From Rhodobacterales bacterium (GTDB taxonomy: Bacteria; Pseudomonadota; Alphaproteobacteria; Caulobacterales; Hyphomonadaceae), in assembly GCA_014763715.1 (NCBI GenBank), contig JACXUV010000003.1, positions 111,266-175,265 of the forward strand: a stretch of DNA of 64,000 nucleotides, in the 5' to 3' direction. Positions 56,393 through 64,000 of this stretch are shown piece after piece. Within the stretch, counting starts at the first letter, position 1; every line of letters starts with the position of its first letter. Below the pieces are notes generated by a model. That model was not told the origin of the DNA. It ran no database searches and saw nothing but the letters and a program-made list of their open reading frames with translations. The translations under genes were made by a program, and so were the position numbers.

Positions 56393-57931
56393 ATGGCACA
56401 GATGACGAGGCGCGGTGTCCTCCTGGGTGGGGCTGCGGTCAGCGCACTGGCTGCCTGCGGGCAAACTGGCACGCAGACAGCTCCAGAGACCACAGCCGTC
56501 ACGGGCCCGGCGCCGTCTGCTGCGCCTACGCCAGCAACGGCTCAGGCCCCTGCCGGCTGGATTGACGGCACCGAAATGGCAGCCCGTATCGCCAGCGGTG
56601 AGACGACATCCCTCGCCGAAGTGAATGCAGCCATAGCGCGGACCAATGCCGTCAACGGCCAGATCAACGCCATCGTTTCCGAAATCTTCGATGAGGCCCG
56701 CGCCGAAGCCGGCCACACACCCGCAGGACCATTCCAGGGCGTTCCAACCTTTATCAAGGACCTGCACAACTGGAATGGCGCGGAGACATGGTATGGCAAT
56801 CGCGCCTTCAAGGGCTATCAGCCCGGCAAGGACGATCCACTGCCGGCGAAGTGGCGCGCCGAGGGCGTGGTTGTGCTGGGCAAGTCGACCTCTCCGGAAA
56901 TGGGCCTGATGGCCTCAACCGAAGCGCTGGTGACCGGCGAGACCTGCAATCCGTGGGATACGACGCGCATCGTCGGCGGCTCTTCTGGTGGCGCTGCCGC
57001 GCTGGTGGCCGCGCGGGTGGTGCCGTTCGCGCACGCCAGCGATGGTGGCGGCTCGATTCGGATCCCGGCCAGCACCTGCGGCGTGTTCGGCCTGAAGCCT
57101 TCACGCGGGCAGCTGCCTGCCCACGGACCAGACGCCCCGCCGGTGGACATTTCCGTGCAGCACGCCGTGACGATCTCGGTGCGCGACTCCATCAACCTGT
57201 TCCGCGATACGCAGACCAATGACGGTACCTATGCCCCGCTTGCTGCGAACCTCAAGCCAGTGGGCCGCCGCCTGAAGATCGGCTTCACCACGGACGCCTA
57301 TGCCGGCACCCCGGTCGCGGCAGAAACAAAAGCGGCCACTGAAAATGTCGCCAAGCTCTGCACTGAACTCGGCCATGAGATCGTGCCCTATACCCCGCCC
57401 TATTCGGGTACGGAATTCCTCGACAAATTCCTGCTCTACTGGGCCGCGGGCGCTGCAGAATTCGCCCAACAGGCGAGCGCGTTCAGCGGCAAGCCGATCG
57501 GTCCGGATATTCTCGAACCGTGGACCCTCGGCCTGACGAACATGTTCATGTCCCGCAAGGATGAGATGGACGATACGGTCGCCTGGCTAAAGAATTTCGA
57601 GGCTGTCTACGATACCGGCTTCTCCGACATCGACGTGCTGCTGACGCCGGTGACGGCAAGCCCGGCCGTGAAGCTCGGCGAGCAGGCCCCGACAGTTGCC
57701 TATGACACGCTGTACGAACGCGTCGTCACCTTTGCCGCCTTTACTGCACCGATGAACGTTGCCGGTGCCGCGTCGATGAGCGTGCCGCTCAGCTGGACGG
57801 AAGACGGTCTGCCGGTCGGCGCAATGTTCTCCGGCAAGCGCGGCGACGACCAACTTCTGTTCGAACTGGCACTGGAACTGGAACAGGCCCGCCCATGGGT
57901 TGGCAAGGTTCCCCCAGTCTCGGCGTTCTAG
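56393..57931 (+). CDS. Amidase-signature hydrolase with Tat and lipoprotein signal
   Basis: 512 aa. The N-terminus MTRRGVLLGGAAVSALAACG has the twin-arginine motif and a lipobox AAC; a Pro/Thr/Ala-rich linker follows. The amidase-signature catalytic residues are visible: Lys in FIKDL, the cis-Ser in GGSSGGAAALVA and the nucleophilic Ser in SDGGGSIRIPAST. Its size and motifs resemble 6-aminohexanoate cyclic-dimer hydrolase-type amidases. It acts outside the cytoplasmic membrane after Tat export. The substrate is unknown. AGGAAACG gives a fair ribosome site. Confidence 0.9.
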   Translation: MAQMTRRGVLLGGAAVSALAACGQTGTQTAPETTAVTGPAPSAAPTPATAQAPAGWIDGTEMAARIASGETTSLAEVNAAIARTNAVNGQINAIVSEIFDEARAEAGHTPAGPFQGVPTFIKDLHNWNGAETWYGNRAFKGYQPGKDDPLPAKWRAEGVVVLGKSTSPEMGLMASTEALVTGETCNPWDTTRIVGGSSGGAAALVAARVVPFAHASDGGGSIRIPASTCGVFGLKPSRGQLPAHGPDAPPVDISVQHAVTISVRDSINLFRDTQTNDGTYAPLAANLKPVGRRLKIGFTTDAYAGTPVAAETKAATENVAKLCTELGHEIVPYTPPYSGTEFLDKFLLYWAAGAAEFAQQASAFSGKPIGPDILEPWTLGLTNMFMSRKDEMDDTVAWLKNFEAVYDTGFSDIDVLLTPVTASPAVKLGEQAPTVAYDTLYERVVTFAAFTAPMNVAGAASMSVPLSWTEDGLPVGAMFSGKRGDDQLLFELALELEQARPWVGKVPPVSAF

Positions 57932-57946
57932 ATGGGGATCTGATCA

Positions 57947-58960
57947 GTGGACACCCAGGCGGCGCCTCAAACATCGCACGAAAGCCACGAACCCCTGCTG
58001 TTCGGCTTTGGCTTTGACGCGACAGGCGCCGCGCACTCCCTTACCTGGGATGATGTGCTGGAAGGCAAGCTGGGCGTCTATCAGCGCGCCTGGCTTCACC
58101 TTGACCGGCACTCCGCCCAGGCGCAGGGCTGGCTGTACCGCAAGAGCGGCCTGGACCGTCTGACCGTACAGGCCCTGTTGCAGGAAGAAACCCGCCCGCG
58201 CGCCGCCCGCCACGGCAAGGGCTATCTGATAAACCTGCGCGGCCCAAACCTGAACGAGGGCGCCGATGTGGAAGACCTTGTCTCGCTGCGCATGTGGGCA
58301 GGCGAGCATATTCTCATCACCCTCAGGGCCAGACCTGTCCGGTCTGTCAGCGATGTCCAGAAACTGGTTCTTTCCAAGGAAATCGAAACCTCCACGGGGG
58401 CTCTTGTGGCCGGCATTGCCGACCAGCTGACCGATCGTATGGAAACGGTCCTGGAAGACTTCGATGACGAAGCCGACAGGTATGAAGACGAACTGCTCGA
58501 TCCGAAAGTCAGGCTCGACCGCTCTGTCCTGCCGGAGTTTCGCCGCCGTGTCCTGCAGGTCCGACGTCACATCACGCCGCAACGCGAGGCCTTGGCCACG
58601 CTCGTTCGCGACGGGGCGCAGTCCGGCCTGTTCACTGACCATGACATGATGTTCCTGCGGGAATCCGCAGATCGTGTAACACGTCTCACGGAACTCCTGG
58701 AAAACATCCGGGAACGATCCAGCGTTTTGTATGAAGAGGCCATCCAGGAAAGCACGGAAGAGACCAACCAGCGCCTGTTCGTCCTGGCCATCCTGTCTGC
58801 CGTCTTCCTTCCGATCAGCTTTGTAACAGGGCTTTTCGGCGTCAATCTGGGCGGAATCCCGGGGGCTGGCAGCCCTGCCGCCTTTGCCACACTCGTGTTT
58901 GCACTGGCAGTCTCTGTGATCGGCACTCTGCTGCTGCTGCGCTGGCAACGCTGGATTTGA
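57947..58960 (+). CDS. CorA/ZntB family divalent metal transporter
   Basis: 337 aa from GTG at 57947. The large cytoplasmic domain includes a helical stretch (LDRSVLPEFRRRVLQVRRHITPQREAL), and two C-terminal membrane helices flank the selectivity motif GLFGVNLGGIPG. The canonical CorA motif is GMN; GVN with GGIPG is closer to ZntB. It could export zinc or move magnesium. It follows the amidase gene by 15 nt and may be in its transcript. Confidence 0.9.
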   Translation: MDTQAAPQTSHESHEPLLFGFGFDATGAAHSLTWDDVLEGKLGVYQRAWLHLDRHSAQAQGWLYRKSGLDRLTVQALLQEETRPRAARHGKGYLINLRGPNLNEGADVEDLVSLRMWAGEHILITLRARPVRSVSDVQKLVLSKEIETSTGALVAGIADQLTDRMETVLEDFDDEADRYEDELLDPKVRLDRSVLPEFRRRVLQVRRHITPQREALATLVRDGAQSGLFTDHDMMFLRESADRVTRLTELLENIRERSSVLYEEAIQESTEETNQRLFVLAILSAVFLPISFVTGLFGVNLGGIPGAGSPAAFATLVFALAVSVIGTLLLLRWQRWI

Positions 58961-59146
58961 TCCAGCGACGGAAACGTCTTTTCCTCACGTTAGATATTAA
59001 CCGGGGCTTGCCGGTTGTTGGTAAACTGGGTCTGACTGTTTGCCGGATAGCAAGATCACCGGTGTTAAGGAAATTTGCGCGCGGAGGTTTCTCATGCGAC
59101 CTGCCGCCCTATATTTGCTATTCGTCCCGGGGAAGGACAGCCCGAA

Positions 59147-60223
59147 GTGAACCGTTCGACCATCATCGCCGCAACGATTCTCGTTGTTATTGTGGGCTAT
59201 TTCGGCCTGCGCAGCCTGATGCGCGGGAGCATCTCTTCGCACAAGGAAGAAGCTGCCATTGAGCGCAGCGACGATGTACCGTCCGCTGTCATCGAGACGC
59301 TGAGCGCTGAACCCCACATGCTGCGCCTGAGCACCAAGGGCCGGACCGAGCCTGACAAGAGCGTCACGGTCAAGGCTGGCACGACGGGAACGGTCGTCTC
59401 TACACCGGCGCGCGAAGGCAGCTTCGTAAAGGCCGGCACCCTGCTATGCAGCCTGGATGTCGAGGCCCGCTCGGCCCGCGTGAAGGAAGCCGAAGCCCAG
59501 CGAGACTCGGCCCGTGTCAGCTATGAAGCCGCCGCCAGCCTCGCAGAAAAAGGTCTGGGTCCGGCCAATCAGGCGACCGCAGCCAAGGCACAGCTGGATG
59601 CCGCCGAAGCCGCTGTGAACGCTGCAAAGGTAGAACTGGGCAAAACACAGATCCGTGCGCCGTTTGACGGGATTTTCGAAACCCGCCTTGCTGAGGCTGG
59701 TGACTTCCTTTCGGCTGGTCAGGCCTGTGGCCTTCTGGTCGACATGGACCCGGTGATTGTGTCGGTCCAGGTCTCGGAGGCCCAGGCTGGCAAGCTGGAA
59801 GTAGGCATGACCGGTGAAGCCCTGCTGGCCGACGGCCGCCGCTTCCCCGCCACGCTGCGCTATGTGGCGCGCACAGCCTCGGGCAGCACGCGCACTTTCC
59901 TTGTCGAAGCCAAACTGGAAACGGGCGAGTCCGTCGTTGCAGCCGGCGTGACGTCCCAACTGATCATCCCGGTCGGTGACGTGCCTGCCACGAAGATTTC
60001 CGCTGGCCTGCTGACCCTTTCCGATGCCGGACAATTGGGCGTACGCTATGTCGATGACACGAACACTGTGCGCTTCGCGCAAGTTTCCGTGGTGGACGAA
60101 ACGGCCGACGGAACCTGGGTCAGCGGTCTGCCGGAGACGGTCAACATCATTTCTCTTGGCCAGGACTATCTGTCTGAAGGCGCGGCAGTGAAGCCTGTGC
60201 CTGCCAGTGGGGCCCAGCCATGA
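59147..60223 (+). CDS. RND efflux periplasmic adaptor (membrane fusion protein)
   Basis: 358 aa from GTG at 59147, 9 nt after AAGGA; the track ATG at 59075 is less likely. An N-terminal anchor helix (IIAATILVVIVGYFGL) precedes the lipoyl/barrel-sandwich domain with ARVKEAEAQRDSARVSYEAAASLAEKGLG as the helical hairpin and TQIRAPFDGIFETRLAEAGDFLSAGQ as the second lipoyl half. It links the inner-membrane pump to an outer-membrane channel. It overlaps the pump gene by 4 nt. Confidence 0.92.
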   Translation: MNRSTIIAATILVVIVGYFGLRSLMRGSISSHKEEAAIERSDDVPSAVIETLSAEPHMLRLSTKGRTEPDKSVTVKAGTTGTVVSTPAREGSFVKAGTLLCSLDVEARSARVKEAEAQRDSARVSYEAAASLAEKGLGPANQATAAKAQLDAAEAAVNAAKVELGKTQIRAPFDGIFETRLAEAGDFLSAGQACGLLVDMDPVIVSVQVSEAQAGKLEVGMTGEALLADGRRFPATLRYVARTASGSTRTFLVEAKLETGESVVAAGVTSQLIIPVGDVPATKISAGLLTLSDAGQLGVRYVDDTNTVRFAQVSVVDETADGTWVSGLPETVNIISLGQDYLSEGAAVKPVPASGAQP

Positions 60224-63200
60224 CGAGTATCGTTGACGGCGCCATCGGGCGGGCACGCATGGTGCTCGCCATTCTGCTGTGTGCGGTCATTGCTGGCACG
60301 ATCACTTATGTGAAGCTTCCCAAGGAAGCAGACCCGGATATTCCGATTCCCTTCGTGGTGATCACTGTGCCGCTGGCCGGTGTGACTCCGGAAGATGCCG
60401 AACGCCTGCTGGTGCGTCCGATCGAACAGGAAATCCAGTCCATCGAGGGCCTGAAGACCTTCAACGGCTACGGCTCCGAAGGGGCCGGCACATTGCTGCT
60501 GGAATTCGAGATCGATGTCGATGTCGACCAGGCCGTGCTGGACGTGAAAGACAAGGTGGACCTTGCCAAGCGCTTCTTCCCGCAGGATGCGCGCGAACCG
60601 GTGATCCAGGAGTTCAACGCCTCGCAATTCCCGGTCATGGTGGTGAACCTGTATGGCGAAGCACCTGTGCGTGGCCTGAACGACATTGCGGAAGACCTTC
60701 AGGACAAGCTGGAACGCAACGCGGGCATTCTGGAAGCCCGCATTCAGGGCCAGCGCGAAGATGTGCTGGAGATCGTCATCGATCCGGCCAAGCTCGAAAC
60801 CTACAACATCTCCTATCAGGAAATTTACAACGTCGTTTCGGCGAACAACCAGTTGGTACCGGCCGGTGAGATCGACACCGGCGACGGCAGCTTCGCCGTC
60901 AAGGTGCCGGGCCTGATCCGCACGGCCAGAGACGCGCTGAGCCTGCCGATCAAGCGCACAGAAAACGCTGTCGTTACCCTGCAGGATGTTGCCGAGATCC
61001 GCCGCACCTATAAGGACGCGGCCGGCTACGCGACCTTCAATGGCAAGCCTGCCCTGCTGATCGAAGTGGTCAAGCGTTCCGGCGCGAACGTCCTGGACAC
61101 CGCAAATTTTGTACGGGACACGATTGCCGAGGAACAGAAGAACTGGCCCGCCACAGTGAAGGCAACCGTGACGTCCGACACGTCCGAGCAGATCGGTAAC
61201 CAGCTCGGCCAGCTGCAGAGCTCCATCGTGACAGCCGTCCTGCTGGTGATGATCATTGTCGTCGCCGCGCTCGGCTGGCGCTCCGCCCTGCTGGTCGGCA
61301 TCTCAATCCCGGCTTCCTTCGTGATGGCCTTCCTGCTGCTCGGCACCTTTGGTTTCACGATAAACATGATGGTCATGTTCGGCATGGTCATCGCAGTGGG
61401 TATCCTCGTCGATGGCGCCATCGTCGTGACTGAATATGCCGACCGGAAAATGGCTGAAGGCCTGAACCGCAAGGAAGCCTACTCCATGGCCGGCAAGCGC
61501 ATGTTCTGGCCGGTCGTCTCCTCCACGCTCACCACACTGGCCGCCTTCGTGCCGTTCCTGTTCTGGAACTCGATGCCGGGCAAGTTCATGGCCTACCTGC
61601 CCCTGACGCTGATCTGCGTGCTGACGGCCTCCCTGATCATGGCCTTGATATTCCTGCCGGTTCTGGGCTCAGTCATGGGCGCACGCCCCGAAGGCACAGA
61701 CGCGGACCTCGCCGCCCTCGCTGCAGATGCCGACCCGGAACAGGCGACCGGCTGGCTGGGCTCCTATGTCCGGCTGGTCAAATCGCTGATCGCACGCCCC
61801 TGGATGGTGACGGGCGCAGCCATCGGGTCGGTGATACTGATCTTCATCTGGTTCGGCTCTACAGGGCACCGGTCCGAGTTCTTCCTCGATATCGAGCCAG
61901 AGCAGGCCTTTGTCTTTATCCAGGCGCAAGGCGCCTTGTCGGCGGAAGAAGAGCGTGACCTGGTCAAGCGCGCCGAAGCCGCCGTTGCCGATATCGACGG
62001 GATTGAATCCATCTCTTCACGCTCCGGGTCTTCCGGTGGCGGAGGCGTCAGCTTCGACGGCGCGAACGATCAACCGATCGACACGATTGGCCGGTTGCTG
62101 CTTGACCTTGCAACAGCCGACGGCGTGCATGACGGTCGCCAGACGCTGGAAGCCGTCCGCAAGCGTCTGCAGGAAGTGCCAGGCCTGCGCTTCCAGATCC
62201 AGGCCCGTGAACAGGGCCCACCTGCTGGCAAGGACCTGCAGGTCGCGCTGCTGTCCGATAACCAGGCGACCCTCGAAGAGGCAACTAGGCAGTTGCGGAC
62301 CTATATCGAGAGCCGCGGGGATCTGCGCGAAATCGACGATACACGCCCCCTGCCCGGCATCGAATACCGTATCGAAGTCGATCGCGCCGAAGCCGGTAAA
62401 TATGGTCTCGACGTGGCCCAGATCGGCGCGGCGGTACAGCTGGTCACGAACGGTGTGCTGGTCGGCCGTTACCGGCCGGACGATGCCGACGACGAAGTAG
62501 ACATACGTGTGCGCTTTCCGAAGGATGACCGCAGCGCATCCGCTATCGATACGCTCCGCGTGGCAACAGTTAACGGGAATGTCCCGCTAAACCTGTTCAT
62601 CGACCGCGTGCCCGCCCCGCGCGTCAGCCAGATTGAACGCCTGGACGGCAAGCGCGTCTACTATGTCCGCGGCAACGCCGTGGAACAGGGGGCAGGCGCC
62701 TCCATCGTGCAGGAAGTTCGCGACTGGATAGACCAGGCCGGCTTTGGGTCTGACGTGGAAGTGCGTTTCGAGGGCGCTGATGAGGACACGAAAGAGGCTA
62801 ATGAATTCTTCGGTGGCGCAGCCATGGCAGCCCTCTTCATGATGGCTGTCATTCTCCTGTGGGAGTTCAACAATTTCTGGCAGGTCGTGCTGACCCTGTC
62901 GGCCGTGATCATTTCCACGTCAGGCGTTCTGGTCGGCATTCAGCTGGTGCTACCCTATATGTCGATCCTGATGATCGGGACAGGGATTGTGGCGCTGGCG
63001 GGCATCGTGGTGAACAACAATATCGTTCTCATCGACACCTATAACCGTCTTCGCAAGGACGGCCGCTCACCGGAGGAAGCCGCCATTGCGACAGCCGCCC
63101 AACGGATCCGCCCGATCCTGCTGACCACAGGCACAACGATCTGCGGCCTGTTGCCGATGGTGTTCGAGATGAGCGTGAATTTCGGTCAGGGCGCCATCAA

Positions 63201-63465
63201 TTTCGGCGGGGCAGAAGCCGAATGGTGGGTGCAGCTGGCCACGGCCGTCGTGTTCGGCCTCGCCTTCTCGACCATGATGATCCTTCTGGTCACGCCGGTC
63301 TGGCTGCTGGTACCGCACCGGACGGGCAACATGATCCGGCGGATCAGCGCGAGCGTCCGAGGACAGCGCCCGGCTGACGAGGTGCGACTGCTGGCAAATC
63401 GCGAAGCGGCCAATGACAAGGCCGACAGCGACAAGCCGGATTCAGCGTTGCCCGCAGCCGAATAG
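60220..63465 (+). CDS. RND efflux pump permease (HAE family)
   Basis: 1081 aa with 12 membrane helices and two large periplasmic loops. PKEADPDIPIPFVVITVPLAGVTPEDAERLLVRPIEQ is the porter opening of the family. The TM4 motif reads ILVDGAIVVTEYADRK, with Gly in place of the second Asp of AcrB (Asp408), and the TM10 region AGIVVNNNIVLIDTYNRLR has Asn where AcrB has Lys940, as in many non-AcrB members. It exports drugs, lipids or other hydrophobic compounds by proton antiport. No TolC-like gene or local regulator is next to it. Confidence 0.93.
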   Translation: MTSIVDGAIGRARMVLAILLCAVIAGTITYVKLPKEADPDIPIPFVVITVPLAGVTPEDAERLLVRPIEQEIQSIEGLKTFNGYGSEGAGTLLLEFEIDVDVDQAVLDVKDKVDLAKRFFPQDAREPVIQEFNASQFPVMVVNLYGEAPVRGLNDIAEDLQDKLERNAGILEARIQGQREDVLEIVIDPAKLETYNISYQEIYNVVSANNQLVPAGEIDTGDGSFAVKVPGLIRTARDALSLPIKRTENAVVTLQDVAEIRRTYKDAAGYATFNGKPALLIEVVKRSGANVLDTANFVRDTIAEEQKNWPATVKATVTSDTSEQIGNQLGQLQSSIVTAVLLVMIIVVAALGWRSALLVGISIPASFVMAFLLLGTFGFTINMMVMFGMVIAVGILVDGAIVVTEYADRKMAEGLNRKEAYSMAGKRMFWPVVSSTLTTLAAFVPFLFWNSMPGKFMAYLPLTLICVLTASLIMALIFLPVLGSVMGARPEGTDADLAALAADADPEQATGWLGSYVRLVKSLIARPWMVTGAAIGSVILIFIWFGSTGHRSEFFLDIEPEQAFVFIQAQGALSAEEERDLVKRAEAAVADIDGIESISSRSGSSGGGGVSFDGANDQPIDTIGRLLLDLATADGVHDGRQTLEAVRKRLQEVPGLRFQIQAREQGPPAGKDLQVALLSDNQATLEEATRQLRTYIESRGDLREIDDTRPLPGIEYRIEVDRAEAGKYGLDVAQIGAAVQLVTNGVLVGRYRPDDADDEVDIRVRFPKDDRSASAIDTLRVATVNGNVPLNLFIDRVPAPRVSQIERLDGKRVYYVRGNAVEQGAGASIVQEVRDWIDQAGFGSDVEVRFEGADEDTKEANEFFGGAAMAALFMMAVILLWEFNNFWQVVLTLSAVIISTSGVLVGIQLVLPYMSILMIGTGIVALAGIVVNNNIVLIDTYNRLRKDGRSPEEAAIATAAQRIRPILLTTGTTICGLLPMVFEMSVNFGQGAINFGGAEAEWWVQLATAVVFGLAFSTMMILLVTPVWLLVPHRTGNMIRRISASVRGQRPADEVRLLANREAANDKADSDKPDSALPAAE

Positions 63466-63643
63466 CCACCCCCTCAACCTGACTGGAATATGAACGGACC
63501 ATTCGGGGAGCGTTTGGACAGCGCGTGAGAAAAGGGTCCTGCAGCGCCGGGGCACATCACGCCGCCCTTACCCTTAGGCGCCCGGCCAGGCTTCGCCCCC
63601 CTGACAGGCCGGCCCCGGTGCTGCCCTCCCAATACCAGCGTCT

Positions 63644-64000
63644 TCAGGCAAGCGTGACGAAGGTCGCGATGACTTTTTTGCGACCGGACTTTTCGAAATC
63701 CACGGTCAGCTTGTTGCCTTCGCTGAAAGCAACGCGGCCATAGCCGAACTTGTCATGAAAAACGCGCTGGCCTTTGCGGAAGGTCTCCGGCCCGCCACTG
63801 GTGGCAGTGAGATTGGAAGCATCGCGCGGCGCGCCCGTGCTCTGGTATTTCCCGGCGTTTTCCTTAAGGCGTTTCCAGCCAGGGCTCGCATAATCGCTCC
63901 GCTCGCCAAGGTCTTCGACCGTACCGGTGAACCCGGTATCGCCGCCCGGCATGCCGGAATAGCCGGTCTCCGACACCACTTCGACATTCTCATGCGGCAG
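63644..64000 (-). CDS. UvrD/PcrA-type DNA helicase, C-terminus (continues past right edge)
   Basis: The reading frame is open from base 64000 to the stop at 63644, giving 118 visible residues. The end ETFRKGQRVFHDKFGYGRVAFSEGNKLTVDFEKSGRKKVIATFVTLA is the Tudor-like C-terminal domain of UvrD/PcrA helicases that contacts RNA polymerase. The track starts the ORF at an internal GTG (63979), which is not the true start. It converges on the RND pump gene. Confidence 0.88.
   Translation of the reverse strand: MPHENVEVVSETGYSGMPGGDTGFTGTVEDLGERSDYASPGWKRLKENAGKYQSTGAPRDASNLTATSGGPETFRKGQRVFHDKFGYGRVAFSEGNKLTVDFEKSGRKKVIATFVTLA

Overview
The window is dense, GC-rich bacterial chromosome with about 62 protein genes, short gaps, many 1-4 nt gene overlaps, and no rRNA, tRNA, IS element, prophage or CRISPR array that I can recognise. 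Gene content (CysD with fused CysNC, an Lrp/AceE-like pair, ketone- and acyl-CoA-metabolising enzymes, small outer-membrane beta-barrels, DUF1499 and Glyoxalase_8-type proteins) suggests an alphaproteobacterium, most plausibly Caulobacterales/Hyphomonadaceae. That assignment is inference from gene content, not from a marker gene.

Layout. 0-8.6 kb is a surface-polysaccharide locus: a glycosyltransferase cut by the left edge, a Wzm/Wzt-type ABC exporter whose ATPase carries a Sel1-repeat tail, a three-part glycosyltransferase, a polysaccharide pyruvyl transferase family protein, a DegT-type sugar aminotransferase and a GNAT acetyltransferase. 8.6-10.3 kb is a MarR regulator divergent from a PLP aminotransferase. 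10.4-13.9 kb is a SAM/one-carbon group (ahcY-purU-metK). 14.0-24.5 kb is rich in activated precursors: a tightly overlapping rfbCBDA operon (dTDP-L-rhamnose) ending in a predicted nucleotidyltransferase, glmS, cysD-cysNC (APS/PAPS) and a GDP-mannose pyrophosphorylase. These would feed the exporter locus.

24.5-33.8 kb is catabolic: a Baeyer-Villiger-like flavoprotein, a thiolase-like protein without the nucleophilic Cys, gpsA, a dienoyl-CoA isomerase, an Lrp regulator divergent from a lone AceE/MdeB-like E1, and a metallo-beta-lactamase hydrolase. 33.8-48.4 kb is mixed: an ATP-grasp-like protein, a DUF442-type phosphatase/sulfurtransferase, oppBC permeases without partners, a LysR/NTF2-like pair, a CPA1 antiporter, two tandem c-type cytochrome lipoproteins, an SDR, an acyl-CoA synthetase, a GDPD lipoprotein and pdxH. 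48.5-64 kb holds a secreted NTF2-like protein, mdh, aroC, two tandem outer-membrane beta-barrels with structured leaders and good terminators, a methyltransferase, a glycine-zipper protein, tlyA, a Cu/Zn SOD, a Tat-lipoprotein amidase, a CorA/ZntB transporter, an RND efflux pair, and the C-terminus of a UvrD/PcrA helicase at the right edge.

No single cluster is clearly a new defence or biosynthetic system. The best leads are the nucleotidyltransferase in the rhamnose operon, the Wzt-Sel1 fusion, the orphan ATP-grasp and AceE-like genes, enzymes with altered signature residues (BVMO His to Ser, SOD zinc ligand His to Glu), and the leader stem-loops of the two outer-membrane genes. Long antisense ORFs in the track are shadows of real genes.
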